Shown here: positions 8,986 to 19,061 of the stretch, in pieces | How the letters are laid out: each line of letters opens with the position of its first letter | How positions within the stretch are numbered: the stretch's first letter is position 1 | Assembly (NCBI GenBank): GCA_019120125.1 | Contig: DWVR01000046.1 | Span: forward strand, 33,149 to 97,148 | From: Candidatus Phocaeicola excrementigallinarum | GTDB taxonomy: Bacteria > Bacteroidota > Bacteroidia > Bacteroidales > Bacteroidaceae | Reading direction: 5' to 3' | Length of the DNA stretch: 64,000 nucleotides | The notes under the pieces: model-generated | Seen by the model: the letters and a program-made list of their open reading frames with translations, nothing else | Database searches by the model: none | Told to the model about the DNA's origin: nothing | Position numbers and translations under genes: made by a program

Positions 8986-11538
8986 ATGGACAGACAAAAC
9001 ACTGTAAAAAAGACATTTCCCGTACTCGACATGAGCTGCGCGGCCTGCGCGGCGCGCGTGGACAAGACGCTGAACAGGCAGACAGGCGTGCGCCATGCCA
9101 GCGTGAACTATGCGGCGGCCACCGCCACCGTGGAATACGAACCCGACAAGTGCTCGCCCGAAACACTGAGAGAGGCTGTCGTGGCGGCAGGCTACGACCT
9201 GGTCATCGAGACCGACCGGGAAAAACGGCGGCAGGAAGTGGACGAGGCACACGAGAAGAAATACCGGAGACTGAAATTCCGAACCACGTGGGCCATCCTC
9301 CTCTCGCTGCCCGTAGCCGTCATCGGCATGTTCTTCATGGACATGCCCTACGCCAACCATCTCATGTGGGTGCTGTCCACCCCCGTGGTGTGCTGGCTGG
9401 GACGGGATTTCTACATCAACGCATGGAAACAGCTCAAGCACCGCACATCGAACATGGACACACTGGTAGCCAACAGCACGGGCATCGCCTACCTGTTCAG
9501 CCTCTTCAACCTGTTCTTCCCCGACTTCTGGCTCCGGAGAGGCATCGAGCCGCATGTCTACTTCGAGGCCTCCAGCGTCATCATCGCCTTCATCCTGTTG
9601 GGGCGGCTGCTCGAGGAACGGGCCAAGGGAAACACCTCGGCGGCCATCAGGAAACTCATGGGACTGCAGCCCAAGACCGTCACGATGGTCACCGCCGGAG
9701 GGGAACTGAAGGAAGTGGCGGTGGAACAGGTGCGCATCGGCGACTGCCTGATGGTAAGGCCCGGTGAACGCATCGCCGTGGACGGCACGGTATGCGAAGG
9801 CAGCTCGTATGTGGACGAAAGCATGCTCAGCGGCGAGCCAGTGGCCGTACTGAAAAAGAAAGGGGAAAAGGTGTTCGCGGGCACCATCAACCAGAAAGGG
9901 AGCTTCCGGTTCACCGCCGGCAAGGTAGGGGCCGACACCATGCTGGCAAACATCATCCGCATGGTGCAGGACGCACAAGGCAGCAAGGCCCCGGTGCAGA
10001 AGCTGGTGGACCGCATCGCGGCCGTATTCGTGCCGGCCATCATGGGCACCGCCCTCCTGACGTTCATCCTGTGGATGGTGTGCGACCCGTCCGACGGGTT
10101 CACCCACGGACTGCTGGCGGCCGTCACGGTGCTGATCATCGCCTGTCCCTGCGCGCTGGGACTGGCCACCCCCACCGCCATCATGGTAGGCATCGGGAAA
10201 GGCGCCGGGCTGGGCATCCTCATCAAGGACGCGGAGAGTCTGGAGACGGCACGCAAAGTGAACGCCATCGTGCTCGACAAGACCGGAACCGTGACCGAAG
10301 GAAAGCCGGCGGTGACCGACCTGACCGAAGCTCTGGAACAAGAGGGACTGAGAGACCGCCTGTACAGTCTGGAGAAAATGTCGGAACATCCGCTTGCCGA
10401 AGCAGTGACCGGACGGCTCAAGGGCAACCTCCTTCCGGTAGAGAATTTCAGGAGCGTGACGGGCGAGGGAGTATGCGGTGACATAAACGGGACGACATAC
10501 TATGCCGGCAACCTCCGTCTGCTCACCGCACACCATATCCGCCCGTCTGACAGCATGCTGGAAGAGGCCCGCCGGCTGGAGGCCGACTCAAAGACCGTTA
10601 TCTGGTTTGCCGACAGCACACAGGCACTGGGACTGGCGGCCATCACCGACCGCATCAAGCCCACTTCCGCGGCCGCCGTATCACAGCTCAGAGCGATGGG
10701 CATCGATGTCTACATGCTCACAGGCGACAACGAGGGTTCGGCACGCAATGTGGCACAAAAAGCGGGCATCGCCCACTTCAAGGCCGGCGTGCTCCCCGAC
10801 CAGAAAGCCTCGTTCGTGAAATCGCTCCAGGCGGAAGGAAAAACCGTGGCCATGGTGGGCGACGGCATCAACGACAGCGCGGCACTGGCCCAGTCCGATC
10901 TCAGCATCGCCATGGGAAGGGGCAGCGACATTGCCATGGACGTGGCCAAGATGACCGTCATCTCGTCCGACCTCAACAAGATAGCCGACGCCATCCGCCT
11001 GTCGCGCATGACCGTCCGCACCATCCGCGAGAACCTGTTCTGGGCGTTCATCTACAACCTCATCGGAGTGCCCGTCGCCGCGGGCGTACTCTACCCGATA
11101 AACGGTTTTCTGCTCAACCCGATGATTGCCGGGGCGGCCATGGCCATGAGCAGTGTGAGCGTGGTGACCAACAGCCTGCGCCTGCGGAAAAAGAAACTCG
11201 GCGGCACTCCTGTCCCGGCATCCGCGCCCCAGGCCGAATCCCCCGTCGCGGAATCCCTTGCTGAGACGGAAAGCCCGGCCGTCACGGCTCCGGCAACAGA
11301 CGGGCCGCAAGCGTCCGGACAGGGAATCACACAGAAATACACCGTGGACGGAATGATGTGCGACCACTGCCGCACGCGTGTGGAGAAGGTACTTAACTCC
11401 ATCGACGGAGTCTCGGCCAAAGTGACCCTTACCCCACCCGAAGCCGTGGTCACGTTCAGCGGCCGGAAGCTCCCGCTTGAGGAGATACAGAAAGTGATTG
11501 ACGGGAAAGCGGGCGACTACACGTTGAAGGAGGCCTGA
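8986..11538 (+). CDS. copA: Heavy-metal (copper-type) translocating P1B ATPase
   Basis: N-terminal MSCAACAARVDK, CPCALGLATP, DKTGT, GDGINDS, plus a C-terminal second HMA domain (DGMMCDHCRTRVEKVL). Confidence 0.92.
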   Translation: MDRQNTVKKTFPVLDMSCAACAARVDKTLNRQTGVRHASVNYAAATATVEYEPDKCSPETLREAVVAAGYDLVIETDREKRRQEVDEAHEKKYRRLKFRTTWAILLSLPVAVIGMFFMDMPYANHLMWVLSTPVVCWLGRDFYINAWKQLKHRTSNMDTLVANSTGIAYLFSLFNLFFPDFWLRRGIEPHVYFEASSVIIAFILLGRLLEERAKGNTSAAIRKLMGLQPKTVTMVTAGGELKEVAVEQVRIGDCLMVRPGERIAVDGTVCEGSSYVDESMLSGEPVAVLKKKGEKVFAGTINQKGSFRFTAGKVGADTMLANIIRMVQDAQGSKAPVQKLVDRIAAVFVPAIMGTALLTFILWMVCDPSDGFTHGLLAAVTVLIIACPCALGLATPTAIMVGIGKGAGLGILIKDAESLETARKVNAIVLDKTGTVTEGKPAVTDLTEALEQEGLRDRLYSLEKMSEHPLAEAVTGRLKGNLLPVENFRSVTGEGVCGDINGTTYYAGNLRLLTAHHIRPSDSMLEEARRLEADSKTVIWFADSTQALGLAAITDRIKPTSAAAVSQLRAMGIDVYMLTGDNEGSARNVAQKAGIAHFKAGVLPDQKASFVKSLQAEGKTVAMVGDGINDSAALAQSDLSIAMGRGSDIAMDVAKMTVISSDLNKIADAIRLSRMTVRTIRENLFWAFIYNLIGVPVAAGVLYPINGFLLNPMIAGAAMAMSSVSVVTNSLRLRKKKLGGTPVPASAPQAESPVAESLAETESPAVTAPATDGPQASGQGITQKYTVDGMMCDHCRTRVEKVLNSIDGVSAKVTLTPPEAVVTFSGRKLPLEEIQKVIDGKAGDYTLKEA

Positions 11539-11574
11539 TGTGTCCGCGCACGGAGCGGATTCCACACCCTCCCG

Positions 11575-11660
11575 AAAACGCCTTGACGTTTCGGTCAAAA
11601 CGCCTTGACGTTTTTTAAAAACGCTTCGGCGTTTCAAGTAAAACGTCAAGGCGTTTTTTT
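11575..11660 (+). repeat. Modular 4 x ~22-bp palindromic intergenic repeat, copy A
   Basis: Units with ACG at 11578, 11600, 11621, 11643: CGCCTTGACG, CGCCTTGACG, CGCTTCGGCG, CGTCAAGGCG, each flanked by A/T runs. Confidence 0.9.
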
Positions 11661-11743
11661 ACGGTCTGAAAACGGCCTGAGGACAAATCAGATTTTGACT
11701 TATCCTCTTTTATATTATGTGATGAATTGATTACTGACGACTG

Positions 11744-12682
11744 TTATAGAATGTAAATGGCAGCACCAATCACACCGCCCATGACCATGTGCAACATATT
11801 GAACACAGATAACGCCTGAAAGAAATGCTGGAAGCTCATAATCTCTTCCAGACAGGTCATAAATGTGGCGCTAAGCACGGCATAGGCAAAACCACGGCAG
11901 AATATCGGCAGATAGAGTTGTGAGATATGAATGTCGGATGAGATTAAGAAATAATTTCCCAACAAATAGCCTATTATCCCTCCAAGTCCGATGACAATCA
12001 ACCTCAGATAATTGAACCGCCTAATGTGCATCCACCAATAGGCAAACAGGCATCCGGCCAATACCCCCGCCAGCACAGGCCAGTCCAATTGTACACTTGT
12101 CATCGTACCATAGTGCATCACCTCCTCCAAATAGACTTCTTCCAACACATGCTCTGTGGCAAGGAACATTTCTACCAGTGTAATCAGGATGAATACGGGC
12201 AGCAGATGGCGGTATGTCCACATTTTCGGTTCATAATAGGGGTGACGGATGGTGAACATCCTCCAGACGCAAAAAAATAGCGTAACGATGATAACCATGC
12301 TTAATTGGCGGATCACCGGACTGTTCCACCGGTCATACCAGTCGCCGTAGTTGAACAAGTAAGCAATCTCCAACAAAAGCATCGCCCACAGCACCGCTCC
12401 CAGCCAATCGATGCCAAACAAAGGAAACTTCTTGAACATACGGAAATGGCGTGTGCAGGCAGTCAATATCAGCAAGTCTGTCATCATGATGCCGCAGATG
12501 AACCATTGCATGTAATCCCAATGGTAGTAATACATCAGGTAAGTGGCAAGCAAGTCGGACAACTGCATACTGCCCAAGATCACGATATGCAGCATCGGAA
12601 AGAATACGGTAAAATCCCGTGTCGGCGTCATCCAAAGCTGAATGTTCGACATACATTCAAACGTGCCTTGTATCTTGCACAT
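11744..12682 (-). pseudogene. MFS (DHA2-like) transporter, probably N-terminally truncated
   Basis: About 9 hydrophobic segments; in-frame hydrophobic sequence TFLPLLWLVCFIEG continues upstream of the first ATG to a stop near 12770 without an upstream ATG. Confidence 0.55.
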
Positions 12683-12846
12683 GCCTTCGATGAAGCATAC
12701 CAGCCACAGCAGAGGCAGGAATGTGATATGAATAGAATGTAACCTTACACATATGTACTTTTAAACTATCTTAACTATATTGCAATACGTATCATATTGT
12801 ATATTAAAGCGTTTTATGTTTCATCTGATATAAATGCACAATAATA

Positions 12847-13179
12847 TCACATGCCAGTGCATGGAGCCCGATGTGACCGCGCGGGAAACAACCAGGCATC
12901 GAATATCTTCCAATAGGGCAATAACCAATGGGATATCGGACCGACTATTAAAGCCGTGACAACCGTACCCTCACGCACTCCCTCATCGGTCAGTTCCATG
13001 TTCTTTTGCAAGTCAAGTTCCGCCAACAGCTTGCCGGATGCCACTGCTGATGGCTCCGCCTGCATAGACGACCTGCTGCCCTCCAATGCGAAGTTGTTGC
13101 CGAAATGAGGCATTTCCACTGACATCCGGAGAGGCGTCCCGGAAACGGCGAAACGTGAAAGTAACAAAAATCGGGGCAT
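12847..13179 (-). pseudogene. Fragment resembling the C-terminus of a YczE/YitT-type membrane protein
   Basis: ...LDLQKNMELTDEGVREGTVVTALIVGPISHWLLPYWK...; no plausible complete gene around it. Confidence 0.35.
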
Positions 13180-13246
13180 CCTTTTTCGGGATTCTCACGA
13201 AAATGACCTATCTTTGAAAAAACAACAACCAACATTACAGACACAA

Positions 13247-14026
13247 ATGAAAATCAAACAGACCATTCTGGCCGCTACGGTCGCCTTATCCGCAGCCTTC
13301 GGCCTCCCGTCGTGCGGCGACGACGATGTCATGCCCATCTACCTGACTGATGCGGAAAACAATACGGAACTGACATCCGACAACCTGACCATCGATGCCT
13401 TCAGCGAAGGAGAGAAATTCATTATCCAGGGTGGAAAGGGAAACTACAGCATCTCAGTCACCGACAAGTCCGTGATCACTTTCCATTATGACGGCGATAC
13501 GCTGACACTGCTTCCGCTCGGGACGGGAACCAGCGAGACACTCATCGCCGACCGTGCGGGAAACAGTCTCGTGGTGAACGTCAGCGTGGAGAACCCGTCG
13601 GCCGAGCTCTCCGTGACGGAAACCACCGCGGAAGTCACGGGCGACGACCTGACACAGGAACAGACCCGGAACCTGCAGCTTAAGATCGCCCAAGAAGGGG
13701 TGGCGCTCGCGGGCGGACGCTTCGTGTTCACCTTCGCCGACAAGGAGCACTCGACCGGCGACGTGAAAATCTATCCCGAGGCCACGGGAAACTACAAGGT
13801 CGGCATCTTCACGCGCATGACCAAATATGACGAGGACACGGGAGAAAGCTACGACTGCATCCAGATCCGGATGGCGGACAGCACGGACGGCAAGCTCACG
13901 TTCCACATCACCGGGAGCGACACGGAATACGTGTTCCGGGAAGACGTGACCGACCAATACCGTGGAAGTTATCCCGCACTGGAGGATGCGGCCAGAATAT
14001 ACAGACTGAAGAAAACTGTCGGATAA
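13247..14026 (+). CDS. Putative lipoprotein of unknown function
   Basis: MKIKQTILAATVALSAAFGLPSCGDDD signal peptide II with lipobox LPSC; TATCTTTG box upstream. Confidence 0.75.
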   Translation: MKIKQTILAATVALSAAFGLPSCGDDDVMPIYLTDAENNTELTSDNLTIDAFSEGEKFIIQGGKGNYSISVTDKSVITFHYDGDTLTLLPLGTGTSETLIADRAGNSLVVNVSVENPSAELSVTETTAEVTGDDLTQEQTRNLQLKIAQEGVALAGGRFVFTFADKEHSTGDVKIYPEATGNYKVGIFTRMTKYDEDTGESYDCIQIRMADSTDGKLTFHITGSDTEYVFREDVTDQYRGSYPALEDAARIYRLKKTVG

Positions 14027-14033
14027 CAACGGA

Positions 14034-17000
14034 ATGCCATTGGAACGCGACTACCGCATCGACCTGCAGTCGTTCGATCTGTTCGACCGTATCGAGCGCA
14101 TCCACCGCCGTCCTCCCGTAAGCCTGGAGAACGTGCGGGCCAAATATGTTTTGCTCTATAAGGTGCTGGAGGAGGCCGCCTACGAGCTGACGGCACGCAG
14201 CACCCTGGCTTTCGCCAACCTGTTCTCGCGGCTCGACTATATCGGCAAGGAGAAGAAACTGACACCCTCCGACCGGTATGCCGTGCAGACCATGCGGAGA
14301 AACTGCAACAGGGCGATGGACGGACGGCTGAAACCCGACCTGCAGGAATATCTCTACGACCTGAGGGCACTGGTACGTTTCGTGTCACTGGGATTCGAGG
14401 CCGACATACCCGCCTCGCTCCTGCCGGAAATCCCCCACTCCAACCGTCCCTACTCAGGCACGAGACTCTCGCAGATTCCCTACGTGAGGGCCTGTGTGAC
14501 AGGATGGGACGACACACGGATATTCGCCTCGTGCGACAGCGAGGAGGAGCCGTTTATCGTGGTGAACTATGCCAAGGGAGGCTATGAGGGCGACCTGACC
14601 TACATCAGGGACCTGCTGCGCGAGAACCTCCCCATCAACCTGCTCCACGTGAAGGTGGACGAGGAAAACCATTATATTCCGGGACTGATCGTCATCTGGC
14701 CCGACTACCTCATCGACATCAGCGCGCTCGCCGCCTGCTTCAGGGAATACGGGCACCATCCGCTCAATTTTTTCATGAACCGCATCAAGCCGCGGGCCAA
14801 CACGGCGCCGATCCTGTTGGGAAACCTGGCAGGACGGCTGCTTGACGAGTACATCAACGAAAAGCCCGACTGCCCGGTGGACTACGTGAGGTCGCTCAAC
14901 ACCTTCTTCGCCTCGTCGGCACTGGAGTTCTGCACCTGCAGGCTACCGGAGGATTTCCATGCCTCGGCAAAAAGCCAGATGACGCACATCCGGTCGTTCA
15001 TCCACGACATCCTTCCAGCCAACATCCCCGGCTTCGACCGACGGAACACCCTGCTCGAAGCCTCCTTCATCTGCGAGAGACTCGGCCTGCAAGGACGTGT
15101 GGACATGATGCAGAAGGATCTCAAGATACTCATCGAACAGAAATCGGGAAAGCGCGACGAGCTGAACCGCCGCCACAAGGAGGACCATTTCGTGCAGATG
15201 ATGCTCTATCAGGGCGTACTGACGTACAACTTCGGACAGAAAGCCAAGGACATGCAGACTTTTCTGCTCTACTCGAAATACACGGACGGACTGATGCTGG
15301 AACACTTCTCCGAAAAGCTGTTCCGTGAAAGCATCCGGCTGAGAAACCGCATCGTGGCACAGGAAATGGAACTTGCGGAAGGGGGGATCGCCACGGTGAC
15401 GGAAGGACTGAGCACCGACCTGCTCAACGAATACGGACAACACAGCCGGCTTTGGAACGACTACCAGGAACCGGAACTCCAGAAGGCCATCACTACCCTG
15501 AAACGGTGTACGCCACTCGAAAAGGCCTACTTTGAAAGGCTCTTCACCTTTGTGGCGAAAGAGACCGTGCTGAACAGGACAGGAGGCAACAACAGCTCCT
15601 CGAAAGGATTCGCGGCCGTCTGGCACAATCCGGTCAGGGAAAAGCTGGAAGCGGGGAACATCCTGCCGGGACTGACCCTCACCGACCGCCGGAGAAGCTC
15701 GCCGGAAAAAGGGTACGACCTGATCACGCTGGGTATCCCGCAGCTGGAGGACGACTTTCTGCCCAACTTCCGCACAGGCGACATCGTGATTCTCTATGCC
15801 TATACCGGAGAACCGGACGTGAGGGAACAGATCCTGATGAAGGGAAACATCGTCAGCCTGCAGACGGACAGCGTCACCATACAGCTCCGCAACGGACAAC
15901 AGAACAAGGACATCATCGGAAACGCGGACGACCGTTTCTGCATCGAGCACGACTCGTCGGACATCTCGTCCGCCAACGCCATACGAGGACTATACGCTTT
16001 TCTGGCGGCCACCGACGAGCGGAAACGCCTGCTGCTCTGCCAGCGTATGCCCACCGCCGACACCTCACGCAAGCTGAACGGCCACTACGGACGGTTCGAC
16101 GGACTGGTGCTGCAGGAGAAACAGGCCAACGACTACTTCCTGCTGGTCGGTCCCCCGGGCACGGGAAAAACCTCGTGCGCCCTGCGGTACATGGTGGAAG
16201 AGGCACTGACAGAGCCCGGCACCTCAATCCTCCTGCTCTCATACACCAACCGCGCCGTCGACGAGATCTGCGCCATGCTGACGGATTCCGGCATTGCCGA
16301 CAGCCATCCCTTCATCCGCATCGGACATGAGCTCTCGTGCGACAGACGGTTCCGGAAATACCTGCTCAAACACCGCATCGGCGACTGCCCGAAACTGAAC
16401 GACATCCGGCGGCGGATTGCGGAGACACGGCTGTTCGTGGGCACCACCACCGCCATAAGCAACCGCTCATACCTGTTCGACATCAAGCGGTTCGACACCG
16501 CCTTCATCGACGAGGCCTCGCAGATTCTGGAGCCGGACCTCATCGGAATCCTTTCCGCACGGAGCGGAACGGGAAACGCCGTCGGAAAGTTCGTGCTCAT
16601 AGGCGACTACAAGCAGCTGCCCGCCATCGCCCTTCAGAACAAGGACGACGCGGCGGTAAACGACCCGCTCCTGCTGGACATCGGGCTGAGGGACTGCCGC
16701 GACTCGCTGTTCGAGCGGCTGTACCGGAAATCGCCGGAACAGTTCCGCAGCATCCTCCGGAAACAGGGACGCATGCATCCTGCCGTCGCCGAGTTTCCCG
16801 ACTTCACGTTCTACTTCCATGAACATCTGGAGCCGGTGCCTCTGCCGCATCAGGAAGAGGATTGTCCTTATACCGGCACGACCGGTCCGCAAGACAATGT
16901 CGACCGCCTGCTCCTGTCACGCAGAATGGTGTTCATCCCTTCCGGTATGCCGGAGGACAGCCCCACCCTTTCCGACAAGGCCAATCCGGAAGAGGCCCGC

Positions 17001-18311
17001 GTCGTGGCCTGCCTCCTGCGGCACATCTACCGTCTGACGGGCGACACGTTCCATCCCGGCAAGACGGTGGGGGTCATCGTGCCCTACCGCAACCAGATCG
17101 CGATGATCCGCAAGGAAATCGCCGGACTGGACATTCCGGCCCTGCTTGACATCTCCATCGATACGGTGGAAAGATACCAGGGAAGCCAGCGCGACGTGAT
17201 CATCTACTCGTTTACGGTGCGGAACCTCAGCCAGCTGAATTTTCTTACGGCCAACACCTTCACCGAGGGAGAACAGACCATCGACCGGAAACTGAACGTG
17301 GCCATCACCCGGGCACGCAAGCAACTGCTTCTGACGGGCAACCCACAGGTGCTGGGAGCCAACCTCACTTTCCACAAGCTCATGGAATATATCCGGATGC
17401 ACAACGGATACATCGAGACAGACACCGAAAGCTTCTGCCAGAGAAACTTCAACCTTCCGGAATATGAGACGGACTGGGACCTGAAAGACACTTCCTATCC
17501 GCTTCCGGAAACATTCGGGCGGACTTTCAGGAAACTGGCCGGAAATCTGGACACGGAAAACCTCTCACCGGAAACGGTCACCGCATACCGGGAACGGACT
17601 TCCTACGGACGCATGGACTTCCACCTTCCGCCGGGAAAAGACACGTCGGAACGTGTGCTTCTGTATACGCGCCTGTACATGCGCAAACAGTTTCTGGCGG
17701 CACACTCCGCCTTCGAAGCCTGCGGCAACTGGTGGAGAGACACCATCAGAAACGTGTCGGGACGGATCGTGTTCTGCGACTTCTCGTGCGAGCCGGGAGC
17801 TTCCGCCCTGGCATTCGCCGGAATGTGCCGCACACTGCCCCATGCGGACCTCACCGTGGCCGGCCTGTATCCGATGACGGAACTGGCTGACCTGGCGGCA
17901 CGTTTTTTCGGGGAAATGTATCCGCAAACGGAATTCTTCACCGCCCCCCGGCTGGAGGACGTGAAGAATGAGTTCTGGACAGCCCATTCCGTGCTCTCCG
18001 AACTGATTGTATTCCATTTCGGAAATCTTTTCGACCGGATTTCTCCCGATGAGGCACGCGGTCTGGCCCTCCAGATCAACCGACTGACACACAGCCGTCC
18101 GCTGAACAGGTACGCCACCTTCTTCCGGGCGGACAACGGCATACGTTCCGACTGCCACTCCTACAGGACATTCTGCAAACATCTCACTCCGGCACTGCAT
18201 CCGCTTCATCCGGACATGCCGTTCACGGGAAAACTCTATTACAGACAGACTGAAGGTTGTCCGGCAGAAGACGGATTTTTATATGAACTGAGAACAAACG
18301 AAATGAAATGA
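14034..18311 (+). CDS. Dna2-like protein: PD-(D/E)XK (Cas4/RecB-type) nuclease + SF1B (UPF1/DNA2-like) helicase + C-terminal extension
   Basis: GRVDMMQKDLKILIEQKSGK nuclease motif; GPPGTGKTS Walker A; FIDEASQ; IGDYKQLPAI; VERYQGSQRDVII; LNVAITRARKQL. Confidence 0.85.
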   Translation: MPLERDYRIDLQSFDLFDRIERIHRRPPVSLENVRAKYVLLYKVLEEAAYELTARSTLAFANLFSRLDYIGKEKKLTPSDRYAVQTMRRNCNRAMDGRLKPDLQEYLYDLRALVRFVSLGFEADIPASLLPEIPHSNRPYSGTRLSQIPYVRACVTGWDDTRIFASCDSEEEPFIVVNYAKGGYEGDLTYIRDLLRENLPINLLHVKVDEENHYIPGLIVIWPDYLIDISALAACFREYGHHPLNFFMNRIKPRANTAPILLGNLAGRLLDEYINEKPDCPVDYVRSLNTFFASSALEFCTCRLPEDFHASAKSQMTHIRSFIHDILPANIPGFDRRNTLLEASFICERLGLQGRVDMMQKDLKILIEQKSGKRDELNRRHKEDHFVQMMLYQGVLTYNFGQKAKDMQTFLLYSKYTDGLMLEHFSEKLFRESIRLRNRIVAQEMELAEGGIATVTEGLSTDLLNEYGQHSRLWNDYQEPELQKAITTLKRCTPLEKAYFERLFTFVAKETVLNRTGGNNSSSKGFAAVWHNPVREKLEAGNILPGLTLTDRRRSSPEKGYDLITLGIPQLEDDFLPNFRTGDIVILYAYTGEPDVREQILMKGNIVSLQTDSVTIQLRNGQQNKDIIGNADDRFCIEHDSSDISSANAIRGLYAFLAATDERKRLLLCQRMPTADTSRKLNGHYGRFDGLVLQEKQANDYFLLVGPPGTGKTSCALRYMVEEALTEPGTSILLLSYTNRAVDEICAMLTDSGIADSHPFIRIGHELSCDRRFRKYLLKHRIGDCPKLNDIRRRIAETRLFVGTTTAISNRSYLFDIKRFDTAFIDEASQILEPDLIGILSARSGTGNAVGKFVLIGDYKQLPAIALQNKDDAAVNDPLLLDIGLRDCRDSLFERLYRKSPEQFRSILRKQGRMHPAVAEFPDFTFYFHEHLEPVPLPHQEEDCPYTGTTGPQDNVDRLLLSRRMVFIPSGMPEDSPTLSDKANPEEARVVACLLRHIYRLTGDTFHPGKTVGVIVPYRNQIAMIRKEIAGLDIPALLDISIDTVERYQGSQRDVIIYSFTVRNLSQLNFLTANTFTEGEQTIDRKLNVAITRARKQLLLTGNPQVLGANLTFHKLMEYIRMHNGYIETDTESFCQRNFNLPEYETDWDLKDTSYPLPETFGRTFRKLAGNLDTENLSPETVTAYRERTSYGRMDFHLPPGKDTSERVLLYTRLYMRKQFLAAHSAFEACGNWWRDTIRNVSGRIVFCDFSCEPGASALAFAGMCRTLPHADLTVAGLYPMTELADLAARFFGEMYPQTEFFTAPRLEDVKNEFWTAHSVLSELIVFHFGNLFDRISPDEARGLALQINRLTHSRPLNRYATFFRADNGIRSDCHSYRTFCKHLTPALHPLHPDMPFTGKLYYRQTEGCPAEDGFLYELRTNEMK

Positions 18312-18314
18312 ACT

Positions 18315-19058
18315 ATGAAACGGGTCAACAACAAACGGGCGGTCATCATCGGAGGTACCTCGGGAATCGGCTATGAGACAGCCTTGCGCCTACTGAAAAA
18401 AGGATGGAGACTGGGCATCGCCGGCCGGCGCACCGGAAAGCTCCGGGAAATACAGGCAATGGCCCCCGACCGGATTGCCGTCAGACGCATTGACATCTGC
18501 CAGGAAAACGCGGCGGACGAACTTCTGGGCCTCATCAGCGACTTGGGTGGAATGGACCTGTTCATCCAATGCGCGGGCATCGGCTACCAGAACCTGCCGC
18601 TGAACACGGAAACGGAACTGGACACCGTAGCGACCAACGTGGAGGGATTCGTGCGGATGGTGGACACGGCCTTCCATTACTTCGGACAACAAGGAAAGGG
18701 ACACATCTGCGTCATCAGCTCCATAGCGGGCACCAAGGGACTGGGAGTGGCCCCGGCCTATTCCGCCACCAAACGCTTCCAGAACATCTACATCGACTGT
18801 CTGGAACAACTGGCTCACCTGCGGAGATACCGCATCCGATTCACGGATGTCCGGCCGGGATTCGTCGCCACCGACCTGCTCGGTGACGAAAAACGCTATC
18901 CCATGCTGATGAGCCCCGAGAAAGTGGCACGCCACATCGTCTCCGGCATAAAACGCCGCAAACGGGTTCTCGTCATCGACTGGCGCTACCGCATACTGGT
19001 GTTCTTCTGGCGGCTGATTCCCCGCCGGATATGGCGGATGCTGCCCATCCACAACTGA
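18315..19058 (+). CDS. SDR-family NAD(P)-dependent oxidoreductase
   Basis: AVIIGGTSGIGYETALRLL, SSIAGTKGLGVAPAYSATK (YxxxK). Confidence 0.9.
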   Translation: MKRVNNKRAVIIGGTSGIGYETALRLLKKGWRLGIAGRRTGKLREIQAMAPDRIAVRRIDICQENAADELLGLISDLGGMDLFIQCAGIGYQNLPLNTETELDTVATNVEGFVRMVDTAFHYFGQQGKGHICVISSIAGTKGLGVAPAYSATKRFQNIYIDCLEQLAHLRRYRIRFTDVRPGFVATDLLGDEKRYPMLMSPEKVARHIVSGIKRRKRVLVIDWRYRILVFFWRLIPRRIWRMLPIHN

Positions 19059-19061
19059 CAA

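Noticed and set aside
8860-10536. 558-aa - strand ORF opposite copA
   Set aside because: Antisense shadow of a well-supported P-type ATPase; no recognisable domain.
11575-11660. CRISPR-like periodic repeat
   Set aside because: Spacing of only ~4-5 nt between palindromic units, no unique spacers, only four units and no cas genes.
14034-18311. Calling the helicase locus a known defence system
   Set aside because: No recognisable partner (e.g. methylase gene, Zorya, BREX or DISARM components) and core-gene neighbours; function left open.
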